This document shows, piece by piece, positions 62,926-64,000 of a stretch of 64,000 nucleotides of DNA. Position numbers and translations under genes: made by a program. The DNA lies in the NCBI GenBank assembly GCA_947643145.1, contig CANRVD010000003.1:59228-123227 (forward strand), in the 5' to 3' direction. This DNA is from an uncultured bacterium. GTDB lineage: Bacteria; Bacillota; Clostridia; Lachnospirales; Lachnospiraceae. Every line of letters begins with the position of its first letter. Positions within the stretch are counted from its first letter, which is position 1. The notes under the pieces are model-generated. The model saw only the letters and a list, made by a program, of their open reading frames with translations. It had not been told where the DNA came from and did no database searches.

Positions 62926-63874
62926 TTCCGCTAAAATATACGCTTCCTCCTTCTGTTTTGATGTCTTTGTAATAAAATAATTCATCTACCGTCACAAGCT
63001 GGAAACCTTTCTTTATCAACTGCGGTACCAGCTTTGCCACAGCCTTTGCTGTAGTAGGATAAAGGTCATGCATCAGAACAATATCTCCATCTCCGATAGA
63101 CTGGCATCTTTGTAATATTTTGGGGGTATTCCGGCTCTTCCAGTCCTCTGAATCAACATTCCAGCACACCAACGGAACCTTTACATTTTCTTTCACCTTG
63201 TCGTTAACAGCACCTCCCGGCGGACGAAGCGCCGTTGTATGACATCCGATTATCTCCTCAAAGGTGGAATCCGTCTTTTTTACCTGCCAGATAATCTGCT
63301 TCTTTTTTACCGAAGTAAGTATTTTATGCTCATAAGTATGACTGGCAAGCTGACAGCCCTGACCATACGCCTGTTTCACCACATCAGGATATCCTGGGAC
63401 ACGATTTCCCACACAAAAGAAAGTTGCCTTTGCATCGTACTTCTTTAATGTTGCAAGAATCTTTTCCGTAACTGGTGCATATGGCCCATCGTCAAAAGTC
63501 AGGGCTACCATCGGCTTTTTGGAATCCAAATCCTTACGCAGCCACTTATCCGTTCCTTCTGCCTGCGGTTCTTTTGTCGGCTCCGGTGTCTTTGCTGCCT
63601 CTTCCTTATCCTCCTGCTGCTGGTTTTTATCCTTTGCTGCAGACTGCTTTTCTGAATCATTCGCCACTGCCACATCAGAATTATTTGATGAATGAAGCGA
63701 AACCACTTTGCTGACAACCACTACCATAATAACAATTAAAGCCAGCCCCATACCTAACAGAAGCATATGATTACGAAGCTCTTTTTGCCTTACCAGTCTT
63801 GACTTCTCTGCCCGCTCCCGCAGGCTTTTTCCCATTTCTTTTTCAACTTTTTTAGAATCTTCTTGTAAACTCAT
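62921..63874 (-). CDS. Membrane-anchored polysaccharide (peptidoglycan) deacetylase
   Basis: 317 residues from ATG 63874 (GGAGGAGGGGG before it). Cytoplasmic charged N-terminus, one span (LLLGMGLALIVIMVVVVSKVV), a Glu/Lys/Pro linker, then a NodB domain: VALTFDDGPYAPVTEKIL with the Asp pair, QLASHTYEHKILTS with the metal histidines, ALRPPGGAVND and IVLMHDLYPTTAKA. It probably removes N-acetyl groups from cell-wall glycan, conferring lysozyme resistance. Confidence 0.92.
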   Translation of the reverse strand: MSLQEDSKKVEKEMGKSLRERAEKSRLVRQKELRNHMLLLGMGLALIVIMVVVVSKVVSLHSSNNSDVAVANDSEKQSAAKDKNQQQEDKEEAAKTPEPTKEPQAEGTDKWLRKDLDSKKPMVALTFDDGPYAPVTEKILATLKKYDAKATFFCVGNRVPGYPDVVKQAYGQGCQLASHTYEHKILTSVKKKQIIWQVKKTDSTFEEIIGCHTTALRPPGGAVNDKVKENVKVPLVCWNVDSEDWKSRNTPKILQRCQSIGDGDIVLMHDLYPTTAKAVAKLVPQLIKKGFQLVTVDELFYYKDIKTEGGSVYFSGK

Positions 63875-63947
63875 TTTCCCCCTCCTCCATTTTGTCTGCA
63901 AACCTATATTTCCCTTCTTGATTTACTTAGATTATAACATAATTAAA

Positions 63948-63965
63948 TGATGTTAGGGTCAAAAG
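63948..63965 (-). repeat. CTTTTGACCCTAACATCA box (copy 2)
   Basis: Second copy of the TTTTGACCC box (16 of 18 identical to 11717-11734), upstream of the deacetylase. TATAAT stands 20 bp after TTGACC on the minus strand. Confidence 0.5.
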
Positions 63966-64000
63966 GTAAATTTTTGTATATACTTCGTCAATTTGCACAA

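Noticed and set aside
1-64000. tRNA, rRNA, prophage, conjugative element or CRISPR array
   Set aside because: No cloverleaf with CCA-end pattern, rRNA core, integrase, capsid or repeat-spacer array was recognised by eye; a tRNAscan or Infernal run would be decisive.

Overview
The window reads as chromosomal sequence of a low-to-mid GC Gram-positive anaerobe, most likely a Lachnospiraceae member (Clostridia). The evidence is the gene content and order (hprK-uvrC, dnaB-rplI-gdpP, pth-mfd-parvulin), strong AGGAGG-type ribosome binding sites, TTG/GTG starts, CheX and an MCP (so probably motile), and YtvI/CotH-type sporulation-associated families. Taxonomy is inference from families; no 16S, tRNA, CRISPR, phage or complete IS was seen.

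Layout. 0-7.3 kb: trmB tail, an AI-2E exporter, then an ATPase plus two permeases divergent from a NarL-type two-component system, the arrangement of the Bacillus LnrLMN/LnrJK linearmycin-resistance module. 7.3-11.6 kb: lytic transglycosylase, a small unknown protein, an orphan sugar-binding lipoprotein and a chemoreceptor interrupted by one in-frame amber codon. 11.6-15 kb: sirtuin with a heavily folded leader, TSCPD protein, a 104-bp MITE and an HtrA-like protease with a Q/N/Y-rich cytoplasmic tail. 15-20.3 kb: polyprenyl glycosylphosphotransferase co-transcribed with an OmpR-type two-component system, then a YtvI-like protein. 20.4-33.3 kb, all minus strand: two G3E metallochaperone GTPases, TrmH, CheX, parvulin lipoprotein, mfd, pth, a degenerate HD-GYP protein, hprK, uvrC. 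33.5-41.6 kb: PHP phosphatase, an FtsH protease fused in frame to a Cof-type HAD phosphatase, a lipoprotein, an ECF sigma/anti-sigma pair, pyrG. 41.7-43.4 kb: gene remnants around an intact GNAT. 43.5-51.7 kb: polysaccharide deacetylase, a BceAB-RS-like peptide-detoxification module, GH36 alpha-galactosidase. 51.8-58.1 kb: pgi, dnaB, rplI, gdpP, RlmI/K-like methyltransferase. 58.3-63.9 kb: zinc-ribbon/TPM pair, CotH surface protein, secreted polysaccharide deacetylase.

The non-coding sequence is unusually patterned. Three genes (TSCPD protein, glycosylphosphotransferase, alpha-galactosidase) have a related leader that can fold as an H-type pseudoknot, with the 3' strand of stem 2 abutting an AGAAA-purine-rich Shine-Dalgarno; stem 2 shows a G-C to A-T compensatory change. 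Two other genes share a simpler hairpin ending at the same GCAGAAATGAGG sequence. Several short dispersed repeat families (terminator-linked TATAGGAAAGTTCTC units, CAGGCTTCGC repeats, GTTACTGTTCAC palindromes, TTTTGACCC boxes) occupy most other gaps. The FtsH-HAD fusion and the pseudoknot leader family are the best candidates for something undescribed.
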